A stretch of 64,000 nt of DNA from an uncultured Gammaproteobacteria bacterium (GCA_903837345.1 CAILUG010000008.1:1-64000), one strand, 5' to 3'; shown: positions 42,803 through 52,538, counted from the stretch's first letter. The notes: generated from the sequence alone by a model not told the origin. Translations and numbers: made by a program.

Positions 42803-44968
42803 ATGACAACAGCAACAAAAAAATCAGTGCTGCTGCTCGCAGTAATCAGCGGCCTGCTACAACTCGGCGCCTGCTCGCAAGACAAGCCCGCCGCACCTGC
42901 TGCCAGCACGACTGCAGCAACCCAACCCGCCACCGCCATGCCTGATGATGCCGCTCTCAAGGGGGCAAGCAGCAATGATGGCAAGGAATGGCTGAGCTAT
43001 GGCCGAGACTATGCGGAAACCCGTTTCAGTCCGCTCAAGCAGATCACTGCCGACAACGTCAAAGACCTGGGCCTGGCCTGGTCATTTGATACCGATTCTT
43101 TCCGTGGTCTTGAAGGCACGCCTCTGGTGAGCAACGGCATCATCTACGCGTCCCGGCCCTGGAGCAGCGTGTTTGCACTTGATGCCCGCACCGGCAAGAA
43201 ACTGTGGGACTACGATCCGCAAGTGGACAAAAGCATGGGCTGGAAGGCCTGTTGCGACGTAGTCAACCGCGGCGTGGCCCTGTATGAAGGCAAAGTTTAT
43301 GTGGGCGCCCTCGATGGTCGCCTGATTGCACTCGATGCGCTTACCGGCGCGCAGCTGTGGCAAGTACAGACCACTGACCCTAAAGAGTCCTACACCATTA
43401 CCGGCGCACCGCGAGTGGTGGATGGCATGGTACTGATCGGTCAAGGTGGTGCTGAAATGGCCACACGTGGCTACCTTACTGCCTACGATGCCAACACCGG
43501 CGAACAGAAATGGCGGTTCTGGGTAGTACCCGGCAACCCCGCCAATGGTTTTGAAAATCCGGACATGGAAAAAGCGGCCACCACCTGGAGCGGAAAGTGG
43601 TGGGAACTGGGTGGAGGTGGCAATCCGTGGGATACCATCGTTTACGATCCCGAAGCCCGCCTGCTGTATGTCGGCACCGGCAACGGCTCACCCTGGAGTC
43701 ATCAGATACGCAGCGAAGGCAAAGGTGACAACCTGTATCTCTCGTCCATCGTGGCACTCAATATCGATGACGGTCGCGTCAAATGGTATTACCAACCCAC
43801 CCCGGCCGAAAACTGGGATTACGACGCCACCCAACCCTTGATGCTGAATGAGTTCACCATCAATGGCCTGCCGCACAAAGTCATCATGCAGGCGTCGAAG
43901 AACGGCTTCTTTTACGTGCTTGATCGCCTGACTGGAAAATTGCTGACGGCGGATCCTTTTGCCGAAATCACCTGGTCTTCCGGTATCGATCTGGAAACAG
44001 GCCGACCGAAGGAGACACCTGAAGGCCGCTATACCAACGCCGTCTCGATGGTAATGCCAGGGCCGACTGGCGCCCACAACTGGCATCCCATGTCCTTCAA
44101 CCCCGCCACTGGTCTGGTCTATCTGCCGACCATACAAGGCTCCAGTTTTCCTTACTCGCAGGAAAAGGGCTTTGTCCACAAACCCGGCACCTGGAACCTC
44201 GGCATCAATACCGGCACCATGGCAGATATCCCGATGCGGCCCAAAAGTGATTACACCCCTGGCACGGGGCCGAAAACCCGTACACCCGGCGCCCTGCTGG
44301 CATGGGACCCAATCAAACGCGAACCGCGCTGGGTGGTGGATTATCCATTCGCGATTGATGGCGGCACACTGACCACTGCCGGCAACCTGGTATTCCAGGG
44401 CGGCGCCGACGGCAAGCTGCGCAGCTTCACCGCCGACAAAGGCGAGCTGGTATGGGAAGTGGATCTGGGCGTTGGCATCATGGCGCCGCCGATCACTTTC
44501 GAACTGGATGGCAAACAGTATTTGTCGGTGCTGGTCGGCTGGGGTGGCTCGTCCGGACTGATAGGCCCGAGCAATACCGGCCAATACAAACCGGTGGGCC
44601 GTCTGTGGACCTTTGTGCTGGGTGGCGACAAGAACATCGTGCCTGTCAAAGGTCAGCCTCTGCCTGAACTCACCGCCATTGCTTTCGACAACAACAAGAA
44701 AGTGCTGGCACAAGGCGAAAATGTCTACAGCAAACATTGCATGTTGTGTCATGGCGCCGGCGCCGTTTCCGGCGGTACGCTGGCGGATCTGCGTTACGCG
44801 GCTCCGGCTACCTACGACAACATTCTCAACATTGTGCGGCATGGTGCCTATGCCAGCAGTATGGGCATGCCCAACCTTGGCGAGTGGGTGACTGACGACG
44901 AAGTGAATGCCACCAAAAACTGGCTGCTGTCGCTCAGGGCAGACTTGATGAAGCCCGGGAAAAAATAA
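42803..44968 (+). CDS. PQQ-dependent alcohol dehydrogenase with C-terminal cytochrome c (quinohaemoprotein)
   Basis: From ATG 42803 the product is 721 residues, the length of type-II quinohaemoprotein alcohol dehydrogenases. A lipobox-like site (LLQLGAC) suggests lipid anchoring. The eight-blade propeller shows W-motifs (GLAWSFDTDSFRGLEGTP, DARTGKKLWDYDPQ), the vicinal Cys pair in GWKACCDVVNRG that contacts PQQ, and NWHPMSFNPATGLVYLP. The C-terminal haem domain has CMLCH with a distal GMPNLGEW Met. It oxidises alcohols in the periplasm. No pqq synthesis genes or associated cytochrome gene lie in the window. A terminator follows. Confidence 0.93.
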   Translation: MTTATKKSVLLLAVISGLLQLGACSQDKPAAPAASTTAATQPATAMPDDAALKGASSNDGKEWLSYGRDYAETRFSPLKQITADNVKDLGLAWSFDTDSFRGLEGTPLVSNGIIYASRPWSSVFALDARTGKKLWDYDPQVDKSMGWKACCDVVNRGVALYEGKVYVGALDGRLIALDALTGAQLWQVQTTDPKESYTITGAPRVVDGMVLIGQGGAEMATRGYLTAYDANTGEQKWRFWVVPGNPANGFENPDMEKAATTWSGKWWELGGGGNPWDTIVYDPEARLLYVGTGNGSPWSHQIRSEGKGDNLYLSSIVALNIDDGRVKWYYQPTPAENWDYDATQPLMLNEFTINGLPHKVIMQASKNGFFYVLDRLTGKLLTADPFAEITWSSGIDLETGRPKETPEGRYTNAVSMVMPGPTGAHNWHPMSFNPATGLVYLPTIQGSSFPYSQEKGFVHKPGTWNLGINTGTMADIPMRPKSDYTPGTGPKTRTPGALLAWDPIKREPRWVVDYPFAIDGGTLTTAGNLVFQGGADGKLRSFTADKGELVWEVDLGVGIMAPPITFELDGKQYLSVLVGWGGSSGLIGPSNTGQYKPVGRLWTFVLGGDKNIVPVKGQPLPELTAIAFDNNKKVLAQGENVYSKHCMLCHGAGAVSGGTLADLRYAAPATYDNILNIVRHGAYASSMGMPNLGEWVTDDEVNATKNWLLSLRADLMKPGKK

Positions 44969-44989
44969 TGTCAGCATGGCAGTAATACG

Positions 44990-45022
44990 CAAACCCCGGC
45001 TTCATGCCGGGGTTTGTATTTT
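44990..45022 (+). terminator. rho-independent terminator of the PQQ dehydrogenase
   Basis: CAAACCCCGGC (44990-45000) pairs with GCCGGGGTTTG (45006-45016) around TTCAT, followed by TATTTT. Located 21 bp past the stop at 44968. Confidence 0.85.
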
Positions 45023-45088
45023 GGGGCCAGGATTTATCGCCATATTCGGCAAAGGCTTGCATGCAGAAAACGGCAGGTGTAGCTTCGT

Positions 45089-45115
45089 GACTAATAATTA
45101 ACGGACTAATTAATT
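45089..45115 (+). promoter_or_regulatory. AT-rich repeats before the tetR gene, possible operator
   Basis: GACTAAT occurs at 45089-45095 and 45104-45110, each followed by TAATT-type sequence, immediately upstream of the ATG. A TetR-family repressor often controls its own operon from such a site. No strong ribosome-binding site is visible, so the exact arrangement is uncertain. Confidence 0.35.
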
Positions 45116-45754
45116 ATGGCAATCAGCAAAAAACCTGGCAAATCCAGGCCCCGCCCCGGGCGCCCGACCCTGCTGCAAGGGATCGACGCCAGAGCTGCCA
45201 TCATTGAAGCTGCCTGCCTGCTGTTTGCCCGGCATGGCATCAAGGGCAGCAGCAACAAGCTGATTGCCGCCAATGCCGGCGTAACGGCAGCCATGATTCC
45301 CTATTATTTCAGCAACCGCGCTGCACTCTACACCGCGGTGCTGGAAGCCTGTTTCACTCCCCTCTGCGCAGGTCTGCCGGAAATAAAGTCACTGCCGCAG
45401 CTGGTGCATTATTTTCACCAGCACCTGAGCTCACGGCCGTGGCTGCCCCTGCTGATGATTCGTGAAGTGCTCACACCGGGCGGGCTGTTGCTGCCACTGT
45501 TCCTGAAGAAATTTGCTCCGCAGGTTTTCGGCTGTTTCAGGCAAGTGCTGACCCGACAAGTACAGCCGCTCAAGCTGCGCAAAAATTTTGACATCGACCG
45601 TCATGTGGTTTTGCTGATGGGCATGATGGTGTACCCGTTCATGTCGATGGGCGTGGCGCAGAACCTGACTGGTCGCAAGTTCGACAACAACATGCTGGCA
45701 GGCTTCCGCGATGACGCCCTCAAACTGTTCCTGAAGGGCATCACTGCGGGTTAA
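45116..45754 (+). CDS. TetR-family repressor of the adjacent exporter
   Basis: 212 residues. After a basic N-terminus (KKPGKSRPRPGRP) comes the TetR HTH: AAIIEAACLLFARHGIKGSSNKLIAANAGVTAAMIPYYFSNRAALYTAVLEA. The C-terminal ligand domain resembles the CecR/YbiH group. It is 12 bp upstream of an HlyD-family gene and then an ABC pair, the same order as E. coli cecR-ybhGFSR. That system is regulated by its TetR protein and linked to antibiotic and metal export. Confidence 0.88.
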   Translation: MAISKKPGKSRPRPGRPTLLQGIDARAAIIEAACLLFARHGIKGSSNKLIAANAGVTAAMIPYYFSNRAALYTAVLEACFTPLCAGLPEIKSLPQLVHYFHQHLSSRPWLPLLMIREVLTPGGLLLPLFLKKFAPQVFGCFRQVLTRQVQPLKLRKNFDIDRHVVLLMGMMVYPFMSMGVAQNLTGRKFDNNMLAGFRDDALKLFLKGITAG

Positions 45755-45766
45755 CACGAGGTTTAC

Positions 45767-46741
45767 ATGGGCAAATTGAAAATATTGCTGCCGTTGCTGG
45801 TGCTGGGACTGCTTGCATACGGCGGCTTTCGCGCATTTGAAAACAAATCCGCCAACGATGTGCGCGTGGCGCTGGGCACCCTGGAACGCGACCGCGTGAC
45901 ATTGTCTGCCACCTCACCCGAGATCATCACCAGTCAACCGGTGGCCCAGGGCACCCATGTGGAAGCAGGCACCTTGCTGGTCCAGCTGGACACCACCCTG
46001 CAGCAAGCCACCATCCGCAAGCTTGAAGCCGATATTGCCCAGCAGGAAGCCAATCTTGCCAAACTGCATCATGGCGCCCGCAATGAAGAAATCCGTTCGG
46101 CTGTTGCAAGAGCCGATACGGCACGTATCACACTCGCCGAGAGCCAGCGCAATTATGATCGCATCGACGCCGTTGCCAAACAGCAATTGGCTTCGCGCGC
46201 TGACATGGAAACTGCCGCCAGCCGCCGCGATGGCGACCAATCAAGATTACAGGATGCCGATGCACAGCTGGCGCTGCTGAAGGCCGGCACCCGCAGCGAA
46301 GACATTATGCAGGCTGAAGCACAACTGGCTTCCACACGTGCGCTGCTTGCAACCGAGCAACAGAAGCTGGCCAATCTGTCTGTCACCGCCACGGTGTCCG
46401 GAATACTCGACACCTTGTCCTGGAAAACCGGGGAGCGTGTGAGTGCGGGAGCGCAAGTTGCGGTGTTGCTGGTCGATAACGCACTTTATGCCCGCGTCTA
46501 TATTCCCGAACCCAGCCGCGCTGCCATCAATCCCGGCACCAAACTGCCTGTGCACGTTGATGGCGCCAGTGCTGTGTATCAAGGCACTGTGCGCTGGATT
46601 TCACGCGAGCCTGCCTTTACGCCCTATTACGCGCTCAATGGATCAGAGCGCAGCCGTCTGGTCTATCTGGCCGAAGTAACCATGCCCGCCGAAGCCGGCA
46701 ATCTCCCTGCCGGTCTGCCGGCCCAGGTGGAGCTGCCCTGA
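45767..46741 (+). CDS. HlyD-family periplasmic adaptor (YbhG-like)
   Basis: 324 residues with an N-terminal membrane anchor (about 5-22). A split biotinyl/lipoyl domain (QPVAQGTHVEAGTLLVQLDTTLQQA ... LSVTATVSGILDTLSWKTGERVSAGAQV) flanks a long alpha-hairpin coiled coil (about 80-200, EANLAKLHHGARNEEIRSAVARADTA). This bridges an inner-membrane ABC exporter to an outer-membrane channel. The TGA overlaps the ATG of the ABC gene by one base. No TolC gene is in the window. Confidence 0.9.
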   Translation: MGKLKILLPLLVLGLLAYGGFRAFENKSANDVRVALGTLERDRVTLSATSPEIITSQPVAQGTHVEAGTLLVQLDTTLQQATIRKLEADIAQQEANLAKLHHGARNEEIRSAVARADTARITLAESQRNYDRIDAVAKQQLASRADMETAASRRDGDQSRLQDADAQLALLKAGTRSEDIMQAEAQLASTRALLATEQQKLANLSVTATVSGILDTLSWKTGERVSAGAQVAVLLVDNALYARVYIPEPSRAAINPGTKLPVHVDGASAVYQGTVRWISREPAFTPYYALNGSERSRLVYLAEVTMPAEAGNLPAGLPAQVELP

Positions 46742-47664
46742 TGCAGTTTGCCATTGAAGCCCATGGATTGACGCGCCGTTTTGGCACTTATACCGCCGTC
46801 GACAAACTGGACCTGTGCATTCCCAGGGGATCCATCTATGGCTTTCTCGGGCCCAATGGTTCAGGCAAATCCACTTCCATCAGACTGCTGACCGGCTTGC
46901 TGACGCCGGATGCCGGCACCATCAATATTCTCGGACTGGATCTGCCGAGACAGACTGAATTGCTGCGCACCCGCATCGGTTACATGACGCAGCGCTTCTC
47001 GTTGTTCAGCGATCTGACCTTGATCGAGAATCTGCAGTTCATTGCCCGCATCTACAGTCTCAATCGCAAGCTTATCAAATCGCGCATCGCAGAACTGCTT
47101 GAACGCTATGACCTGGCTGACCGTGGCCATCTGCTGGCTGACTCACTCAGCGGCGGGCAGAAGCAGCGGCTGGCACTGGCAGCTGCCACCATACATCAAC
47201 CTGAGCTGCTGTTTCTGGACGAGCCCACCTCTGCTGTCGATCCGGAAAACCGCCGCGACTTCTGGGAAAAGCTGTTTGATCTCTCCGATGCCGGCACCAC
47301 CATCCTGGTTTCCACCCATTACATGGATGAAGCCGAGCGTTGTCACTATCTTGCGATCATGTATGCAGGAGTGAAACGTGCAGACGATACGCCGCAAAAC
47401 CTGATGAACAACATGGGCGCCAACGTGGTGGAAATCAGCGGGCCCGGCCTTCGCCAACTCAAGCAGCTGCTGCTGTCGGTTCCTCATGTCATGTCGGTGG
47501 CCCAGCAAGGCGTGCAATTGCGGGTGCTGATGGACAAAGCGATGGCCGAACCAGTCGCCTACATCCGCTCTGCAACACCAGGACTGCAACCCCAGCATCA
47601 ATTGGCAGTAGTTCGCCCTTCGCTGGAAGATGTGTTTGTCACTTCAACCGGAGGCGGACACTGA
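46741..47664 (+). CDS. ABC exporter ATP-binding protein (single NBD)
   Basis: 307 residues: Walker A GPNGSGKST, Q-loop MTQRFSLFSDLTL, signature LSGGQKQRLALA, Walker B LLFLDEPTSAVD and the H-switch STHYMDEAE. The C-terminal extension (about 225-307) is typical of DRA-type exporters. In E. coli the matching YbhF carries two ATPase domains; here there is one, so the ATPase probably dimerises with itself. It is translationally coupled to the adaptor and the permease. Confidence 0.92.
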   Translation: MQFAIEAHGLTRRFGTYTAVDKLDLCIPRGSIYGFLGPNGSGKSTSIRLLTGLLTPDAGTINILGLDLPRQTELLRTRIGYMTQRFSLFSDLTLIENLQFIARIYSLNRKLIKSRIAELLERYDLADRGHLLADSLSGGQKQRLALAAATIHQPELLFLDEPTSAVDPENRRDFWEKLFDLSDAGTTILVSTHYMDEAERCHYLAIMYAGVKRADDTPQNLMNNMGANVVEISGPGLRQLKQLLLSVPHVMSVAQQGVQLRVLMDKAMAEPVAYIRSATPGLQPQHQLAVVRPSLEDVFVTSTGGGH

Positions 47665-48771
47665 ATGAAATTTCTGGGACGCATTGCCGCCATCACTCTC
47701 AAGGAATTCCGCCAGCTAAGCCGTGATCGCCTGACTTTCGGCATGGTGGTGATGATTCCGCTGATCCAGTTGCTGCTGTTTGGCTACGCCATCAACAACA
47801 ACATCCGCAATATCAACGTAGGCCTGGTTGACCAGGCACAATCGTTTGCTTCCCGCAGCATCATTGATGCGGTCAAAGCCACGCAGGTAGTGCAAGTGGT
47901 CGCCAGTTACAATTCCATCCAGGACGCAGAAGCCGCCATCACTGCCGGGCAGGTGCGTGCAGTGCTGGTATTGCCGCACGACCTGGAGCAGCGCGCCGCC
48001 AACAAAGCCAGCCAGCAACCCCTGGGTCAGTGGCTGATCGATGGTTCCGACAACATTGTTTCGTCGGCGCTATTGGGTTTGCGCAACATGCCGTTGCAGG
48101 AATTGCAGCGCAATTATTCCCAGCAAAACACTCCTTCTTTCGAAGCTGTGCTGTATTTCAATCCGGAGCGCCGTACCCCCGTCAACATCGTGCCTGGCTT
48201 GCTGGCAGTGATATTGACGATGACCATGATCCTGTTTACCGCCACTGCCATCGTGCGCGAAAAGGAGCGTGGCAACATCGAATTGCTGATCACCACACCG
48301 CTGCGCTCACTGGAGCTGATGCTGGGCAAGATCATTCCTTTCATCCTGATTGGCCTCACCCAGATGACCATCATTCTGTCACTTGGTCATTTCGTGTTTG
48401 ATGTGCCTATCAATGGACAGCCCGTGCAGATAGTTGGCGCCACCTTGCTGTTTATTTCTGCCAGCCTGACCCTGGGCCTCATCATTTCAACCATTGCCAA
48501 AACCCAGCTGCAAGCCATGCAGATGACAGTGTTCATCTTGCTGCCTTCCATCCTGTTGTCCGGCTTCCTGTTCCCATATGAAGGCATGCCGGCACCGGCT
48601 CGCTACATTGCAGAAGCACTGCCAGCTACACATTTTGTCCGCATGATCAGAGGGGTGGTATTGCGGGATGCCAGCTTGCTGAATATGCAGGCCGATACTG
48701 CATTTCTGGCGGGTTTCACCGTGATTGGCCTGCTGATCGCCACCCTGAAATTCAAGAAATCGCTGGATTAA
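47665..48771 (+). CDS. ABC-2 type exporter permease
   Basis: 368 residues: one N-terminal transmembrane helix (about 25-43), a large periplasmic domain (about 45-175) and five C-terminal helices with the ABC-2 pattern FTATAIVREKERGNIELLITTPLRSLELMLGKIIPF and MQMTVFILLPSILLSGFLFPYEGMP. The E. coli system has two permeases (YbhS, YbhR); this operon has only one, so a homodimer is implied. Starts immediately after the ATPase stop. Confidence 0.92.
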   Translation: MKFLGRIAAITLKEFRQLSRDRLTFGMVVMIPLIQLLLFGYAINNNIRNINVGLVDQAQSFASRSIIDAVKATQVVQVVASYNSIQDAEAAITAGQVRAVLVLPHDLEQRAANKASQQPLGQWLIDGSDNIVSSALLGLRNMPLQELQRNYSQQNTPSFEAVLYFNPERRTPVNIVPGLLAVILTMTMILFTATAIVREKERGNIELLITTPLRSLELMLGKIIPFILIGLTQMTIILSLGHFVFDVPINGQPVQIVGATLLFISASLTLGLIISTIAKTQLQAMQMTVFILLPSILLSGFLFPYEGMPAPARYIAEALPATHFVRMIRGVVLRDASLLNMQADTAFLAGFTVIGLLIATLKFKKSLD

Positions 48772-48796
48772 CACAGCGCCTGGCCCATACATAAAG

Positions 48797-48830
48797 AAAC
48801 CCGGCGATGCTTGGCAAGGCCGGGTTTTTT
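48797..48830. terminator. bidirectional terminator between exporter and TonB2 operons
   Basis: AAACCCGGC (48797-48805) pairs with GCCGGGTTT (48819-48827). On the plus strand the stem runs into TTTTTT and on the minus strand into TTTCTTTATG. It lies between convergent operons (stops at 48771 and 48844). Confidence 0.8.
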
Positions 48831-48843
48831 ATGAACATCTGGT

Positions 48844-50232
48844 TTATTGCTGCAGCTTTTTGGCCAGCAGACCTGAACTCTCTTCTTCCAGGACATGCAC
48901 AACTGTCTTGGACAAGGCCACCAGACCGGCATTGATGAACAACAGCGGTATCGCCACGCCCAGACCCATAACAGTTGCAATCATCGCCTGGCCAATACCT
49001 TCTGCCATAAGCTTGGGGTCGCTGGTGCCTGAAGCAGTAATACTCTGGAAGGTAAGGATCATGCCGATAACAGTACCGATCAATCCCAGCAAAGGACCAG
49101 CGGCCACAGCCAAACGCAGGAACGACTGGAAGCGCTCCAGTTTCGGAATTTCCTTCAAGACGGCTTCCGAAATGCGCAGCTCGACAACTTCCGGCAAACT
49201 GTTGTCGGAAGCATGACCATCCTTGCCATTGACCGCCAGCAACATGCGGCCCAAGGCATTGTTGCCCATTGGACTGGTTTTGCGTTTGAGCTGGGCAGTT
49301 ACTGCCATTTTGGCAAGAACCAGATAGAAGTACTGGAAGATCGAAACAAGTACACCAATGATGCCCACTCCAAGAATCACATAAACAACCACCTGGCCAT
49401 TCTTGATTCGTTCCCACATGCCGGGGCGTTCGACATACTGGGACAACAATGCGCCACGGGCCGGGTCAACATAGGAAGCAACATAGCCGGTTTCTGAAGT
49501 ACTTTTCAGGATTTCCGCTGCTGCCCTCATGTGCTCGCCGTCAAGCTGCCGTGACAATACCGACAATTTTTCCTTGGATGGCAGATAAACCAGGTATTTG
49601 TTGTCGCCAAAGGCCATGAAACGACCAACACGCACAACTTCGGTATCAACCGCAGCACCACCATCGGCAGGAATCACCTGGGCCGTATAGCGGGTCACTT
49701 CTCCACCAGCTTTCATCTCACCCAGCAGTTCGAGCCAGATTCTTTCCAGGTCGCTGATGTTGGGAAGTTTGGCAGCGCCAGCCATGTGGCGCAGGAACTC
49801 AACCCTGCCTTCCTGTCCCGGTTTTGCAGTCACCTGGGAGTTGTACAAGGACGCGCTCAAATCACTTAATGCATCACCTGCAACCTGACGGGTTACACCG
49901 AACAATTCACCCAGGTTGCCCTGGTTGACCTTCAGCAAATCATTCAGTTCTTTTATTTTCTTTTCATTTTCGGCGTAGGAAGCGTCCAGTCTGTGAGTGC
50001 GCGCCTCGGCAGCGCTCTTGTCAGCCTGCACCTTGGAGTTCAATTTGCGGATATCTTCCATTTCATTGCGGAAACGGGTTTCACGATCACGGGCGATCTG
50101 CTGCTCGGCCGTGCGTTCCGCACGGATTTTCGCCATCAAATCATCTGCGGTCTGCGCATTGGCAGTGGTTACGCCAAAGATGCAGACCAATGCGGCTGCA
50201 AGGACGCGTTTGGATGTTATTAATTGCAACAT
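48844..50232 (-). CDS. large ExbB/TtpC-like protein with exported N-terminal domain (copy 2)
   Basis: 462 residues: signal peptide (about 1-26), a coiled-coil periplasmic domain (about 30-120), a globular periplasmic part (about 120-270), then a MotA/TolQ/ExbB proton-channel domain with transmembrane helices near 285-305, 370-395 and 410-440. The channel core reads LRLAVAAGPLLGLIGTVIGMILTFQSI and GIGQAMIATVMGLGVAIPLLF. Vibrio TonB2 systems need such a protein (TtpC) beside ExbB/ExbD/TonB. It is a paralogue of the protein encoded at 53539-54915, with near-identical core motifs, and is the last gene of the cluster. Confidence 0.88.
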   Translation of the reverse strand: MLQLITSKRVLAAALVCIFGVTTANAQTADDLMAKIRAERTAEQQIARDRETRFRNEMEDIRKLNSKVQADKSAAEARTHRLDASYAENEKKIKELNDLLKVNQGNLGELFGVTRQVAGDALSDLSASLYNSQVTAKPGQEGRVEFLRHMAGAAKLPNISDLERIWLELLGEMKAGGEVTRYTAQVIPADGGAAVDTEVVRVGRFMAFGDNKYLVYLPSKEKLSVLSRQLDGEHMRAAAEILKSTSETGYVASYVDPARGALLSQYVERPGMWERIKNGQVVVYVILGVGIIGVLVSIFQYFYLVLAKMAVTAQLKRKTSPMGNNALGRMLLAVNGKDGHASDNSLPEVVELRISEAVLKEIPKLERFQSFLRLAVAAGPLLGLIGTVIGMILTFQSITASGTSDPKLMAEGIGQAMIATVMGLGVAIPLLFINAGLVALSKTVVHVLEEESSGLLAKKLQQ

Positions 50233-50259
50233 TCTATGGTTTTCCGATTCGGGAATTGA

Positions 50260-51513
50260 TCAGCGGATCTTGCTGTTGATCAGCTGGATGTAACTTTTTG
50301 CATTCTTGCCGTTAGGTGTATTGGCCGGGATTTTTTCCAGCACTGCTTTTGCCTCGGTATATTTTTTCTGGCTGAACAGGGCAATACCCAAATAATACTG
50401 CGTAAAAGGAACATCACGCACACCACCTTTTTCCAGTGCCTTTTGCAGCGCAGCTGCTGCAGGCTCCCACTGGGAAAGCTGGACATTCATCTCGCCTATA
50501 TTGAAATAGTCGACACCGCTTTCGGACAACTTTGCAGAATTCTCAAGTGCACCAATGGCTTTTTTGAACTCGCGCGCATTGCGATAGAAATCACTAAGCT
50601 TTTTCCATGCCTTCTGATCGGTGGGGATTTTCTTGTCCTCCATGGCTTTTTGCATGAAGGTCGCCGCACTGTAGGGCATCTCCTGGGCTGCCATCAGGTC
50701 AGCCAGACGCTGCAATTCGTTGGCTTCAGTGAGCAAGCCGGCATGATAGGCCAACTGCTGTATCACCAACGCATTCTTGTTGTCGTCCAGGTTGGTATAG
50801 ATGCCTGACAGCTGGGTCCAGTAGATCTTTTTGGCAGGGAAGCTGTTGACCAGGCGCTCCATGATCGGCAGTGCATCCTTGTAACGTTCCTTGTTCAGCA
50901 GCAGGGAGGCATTCAAACTCAACCACTCTTCGCGTGGCTTGTCAGACGATTCCACTGCTTTGCGGGAGTTAGGCAGCGCAGCGTCAAAATTTTCCATGTA
51001 GTTGTAACAAATGGCCAGCAGGTAATAAACGCTGCCATTGGGATTCTTGGCGGTTTTAAGCCAGTCTTCAATTGCGGCAGCACCTTCTTTCCATTTTTCC
51101 TGTTGTACCCATAGCTGGGCCAGCTGATAACGGTCGTTGGAAATTTCCACGTCATTCAAGCCGCCTGAAGCTATTGCTGCCTCCATATGTTTGCGGGCAC
51201 TGTCATATTTCTCTTCCTGGTAATCCAGGGTGAAAAATATCGTTTCGGCACGGCCTTTTTCATAGGGGCTCAATTTGTCCATCTTCAATTCAGCAAGCGC
51301 TGTCCTGGCTTGGGCATTCTGGTTCTTGGTGATGAAGTCATAAGCCGCAGTAAGGATTTTGGCGGTCTGGGCGCCTACCTCGTTGGCAGGCTGTTCCGAA
51401 TCCTTTTTCTTCGCTCTGGTGGTGCCCGCGCCTTGGGCCAGCGCATCCTGTGAAGTCAGCAATACAGTCAGAGACAGTATCAGCGCACCTTGCAACAATG
51501 ATTTGATATTCAT
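50260..51513 (-). CDS. exported TPR-repeat protein of the TonB2-like cluster
   Basis: 417 residues from ATG 51513 (GTG 51522 and ATG 51519 are in-frame alternatives just after the tonB stop). A signal peptide (about 1-25, SLLQGALILSLTVLLTSQDALAQ) is followed by tandem TPR-like helix pairs, for example YDSARKHMEAAIASGG, YYLLAICYNYMENFDAALPN and YYLGIALFSQKKYTEAKAVL. TPR proteins are standard partners in TonB2 clusters and probably scaffold the periplasmic complex. It lies between tonB and the second TtpC-like gene. Confidence 0.88.
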   Translation of the reverse strand: MNIKSLLQGALILSLTVLLTSQDALAQGAGTTRAKKKDSEQPANEVGAQTAKILTAAYDFITKNQNAQARTALAELKMDKLSPYEKGRAETIFFTLDYQEEKYDSARKHMEAAIASGGLNDVEISNDRYQLAQLWVQQEKWKEGAAAIEDWLKTAKNPNGSVYYLLAICYNYMENFDAALPNSRKAVESSDKPREEWLSLNASLLLNKERYKDALPIMERLVNSFPAKKIYWTQLSGIYTNLDDNKNALVIQQLAYHAGLLTEANELQRLADLMAAQEMPYSAATFMQKAMEDKKIPTDQKAWKKLSDFYRNAREFKKAIGALENSAKLSESGVDYFNIGEMNVQLSQWEPAAAALQKALEKGGVRDVPFTQYYLGIALFSQKKYTEAKAVLEKIPANTPNGKNAKSYIQLINSKIR

Positions 51514-51522
51514 GGTCATCAC

Positions 51523-52122
51523 TCAATTATCAAGCTGGAATCGCAACATGGTTTGGATACCTTTGCGAGAAACAGGCTGGCCATCTTCAACCTTGGGATT
51601 GTAACGCCAGCGAACAATGGCCTTGAGTGCCGCTTCTTCAAACAAGCCTTTCGGCATCGCATCCACCACAATCGCATCCGTAACACTGCCGGTTTCGGTG
51701 ATGGTGAACTGCACGGTTACCCAACCTTCCACACCACGGCTGAGCGCACGGGCCGGGTATTCAGGATTGATACGCACCAACGGCACCACGTCGCGGTCAT
51801 TGCCACCACTCAGCTTGAGGCCTTGCAAAGCCCCTTTCGTATCAATTTTTGGCGCCAGCGAAATGGAAATCTTGCCGACATCACCTGATGACGACGAGAT
51901 GCTCGGAATTTCCGGAGTGGGCGGCGGCGGCTCCCGCTCTACTTTTTGTTCACGGCGCGTGGCAGTTTCCGTGTCGCGCTTCATGCGGGTAAATTCAATG
52001 CGGGTTGCCTGACGCACTTCAACATTGAAAGTGACGGTGGTCAGCTTGTAGAGAACATAGAACATGCTGCCGTTAAGCAGCAAACCGAAAATAACAGCAA
52101 GCGGAAAACGCAAACCTGTCAT
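51523..52122 (-). CDS. tonB: TonB-family energy transducer (TonB2 type)
   Basis: 199 residues: an N-terminal membrane anchor (about 5-27), a short charged/Pro linker (VEREPPPPTPEIPS, much shorter than in TonB1) and the C-terminal TonB domain (about 120-199: RINPEYPARALSRGVEGWVTVQFTITETGSV, EAALKAIVRWRYNPKVEDG). It carries proton-motive energy to outer-membrane receptors. The start is 2 bp from the exbD stop. No TonB-dependent receptor gene is in the window, so it must serve receptors encoded elsewhere. Confidence 0.93.
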   Translation of the reverse strand: MTGLRFPLAVIFGLLLNGSMFYVLYKLTTVTFNVEVRQATRIEFTRMKRDTETATRREQKVEREPPPPTPEIPSISSSSGDVGKISISLAPKIDTKGALQGLKLSGGNDRDVVPLVRINPEYPARALSRGVEGWVTVQFTITETGSVTDAIVVDAMPKGLFEEAALKAIVRWRYNPKVEDGQPVSRKGIQTMLRFQLDN

Positions 52123-52124
52123 GA

Positions 52125-52538
52125 CTAACCTCCTGAAGGATTCGCTGCAATTGACACCTGCTTGATACCACCGGCCCGCACTTCGTCCATTACACGAGCC
52201 AGAATTTCGGCTTTGGACGCCTGGTCGGCGAGGATTACTGCGGTATCTTCAGGCCTTTCAACATGCAGTTTTTCGATTTGTGTCCGCACATCGCGGATAT
52301 CAACCGGTTTGCGTTCCATCCAGATTTCGCCGTTCTCGCGTATCGCAATCATGATGTTGCCGCTTTCACGGTGTTCCGCAGTAGTGGCATTGGGTTTGAT
52401 GACAGTAGTACCTGCTTCCTTGACGAAGGAGGTTGTGATGATGAAAAAGATGAGCAGGTTGAGTACGAAGTCGAGCATCGGCGCCAGGTCGATGCCGTGA
52501 TCTTCACTTTCGTGCTCACTGAATTGTTTGGATTTCAT
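52125..52538 (-). CDS. exbD: ExbD-family proton-channel subunit (second copy)
   Basis: 137 residues from ATG 52538 (GGAGG 5 nt upstream). One transmembrane helix carries the essential Asp: HGIDLAPMLDFVLNLLIFFIIT. The periplasmic domain (about 50-137) ends in RAGGIKQVSIAAN. It works with ExbB in energising TonB. Two ExbD genes in tandem, as here, are typical of TonB2-like loci. A frame upstream of 52538 adds 8 codons without support. Confidence 0.93.
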   Translation of the reverse strand: MKSKQFSEHESEDHGIDLAPMLDFVLNLLIFFIITTSFVKEAGTTVIKPNATTAEHRESGNIMIAIRENGEIWMERKPVDIRDVRTQIEKLHVERPEDTAVILADQASKAEILARVMDEVRAGGIKQVSIAANPSGG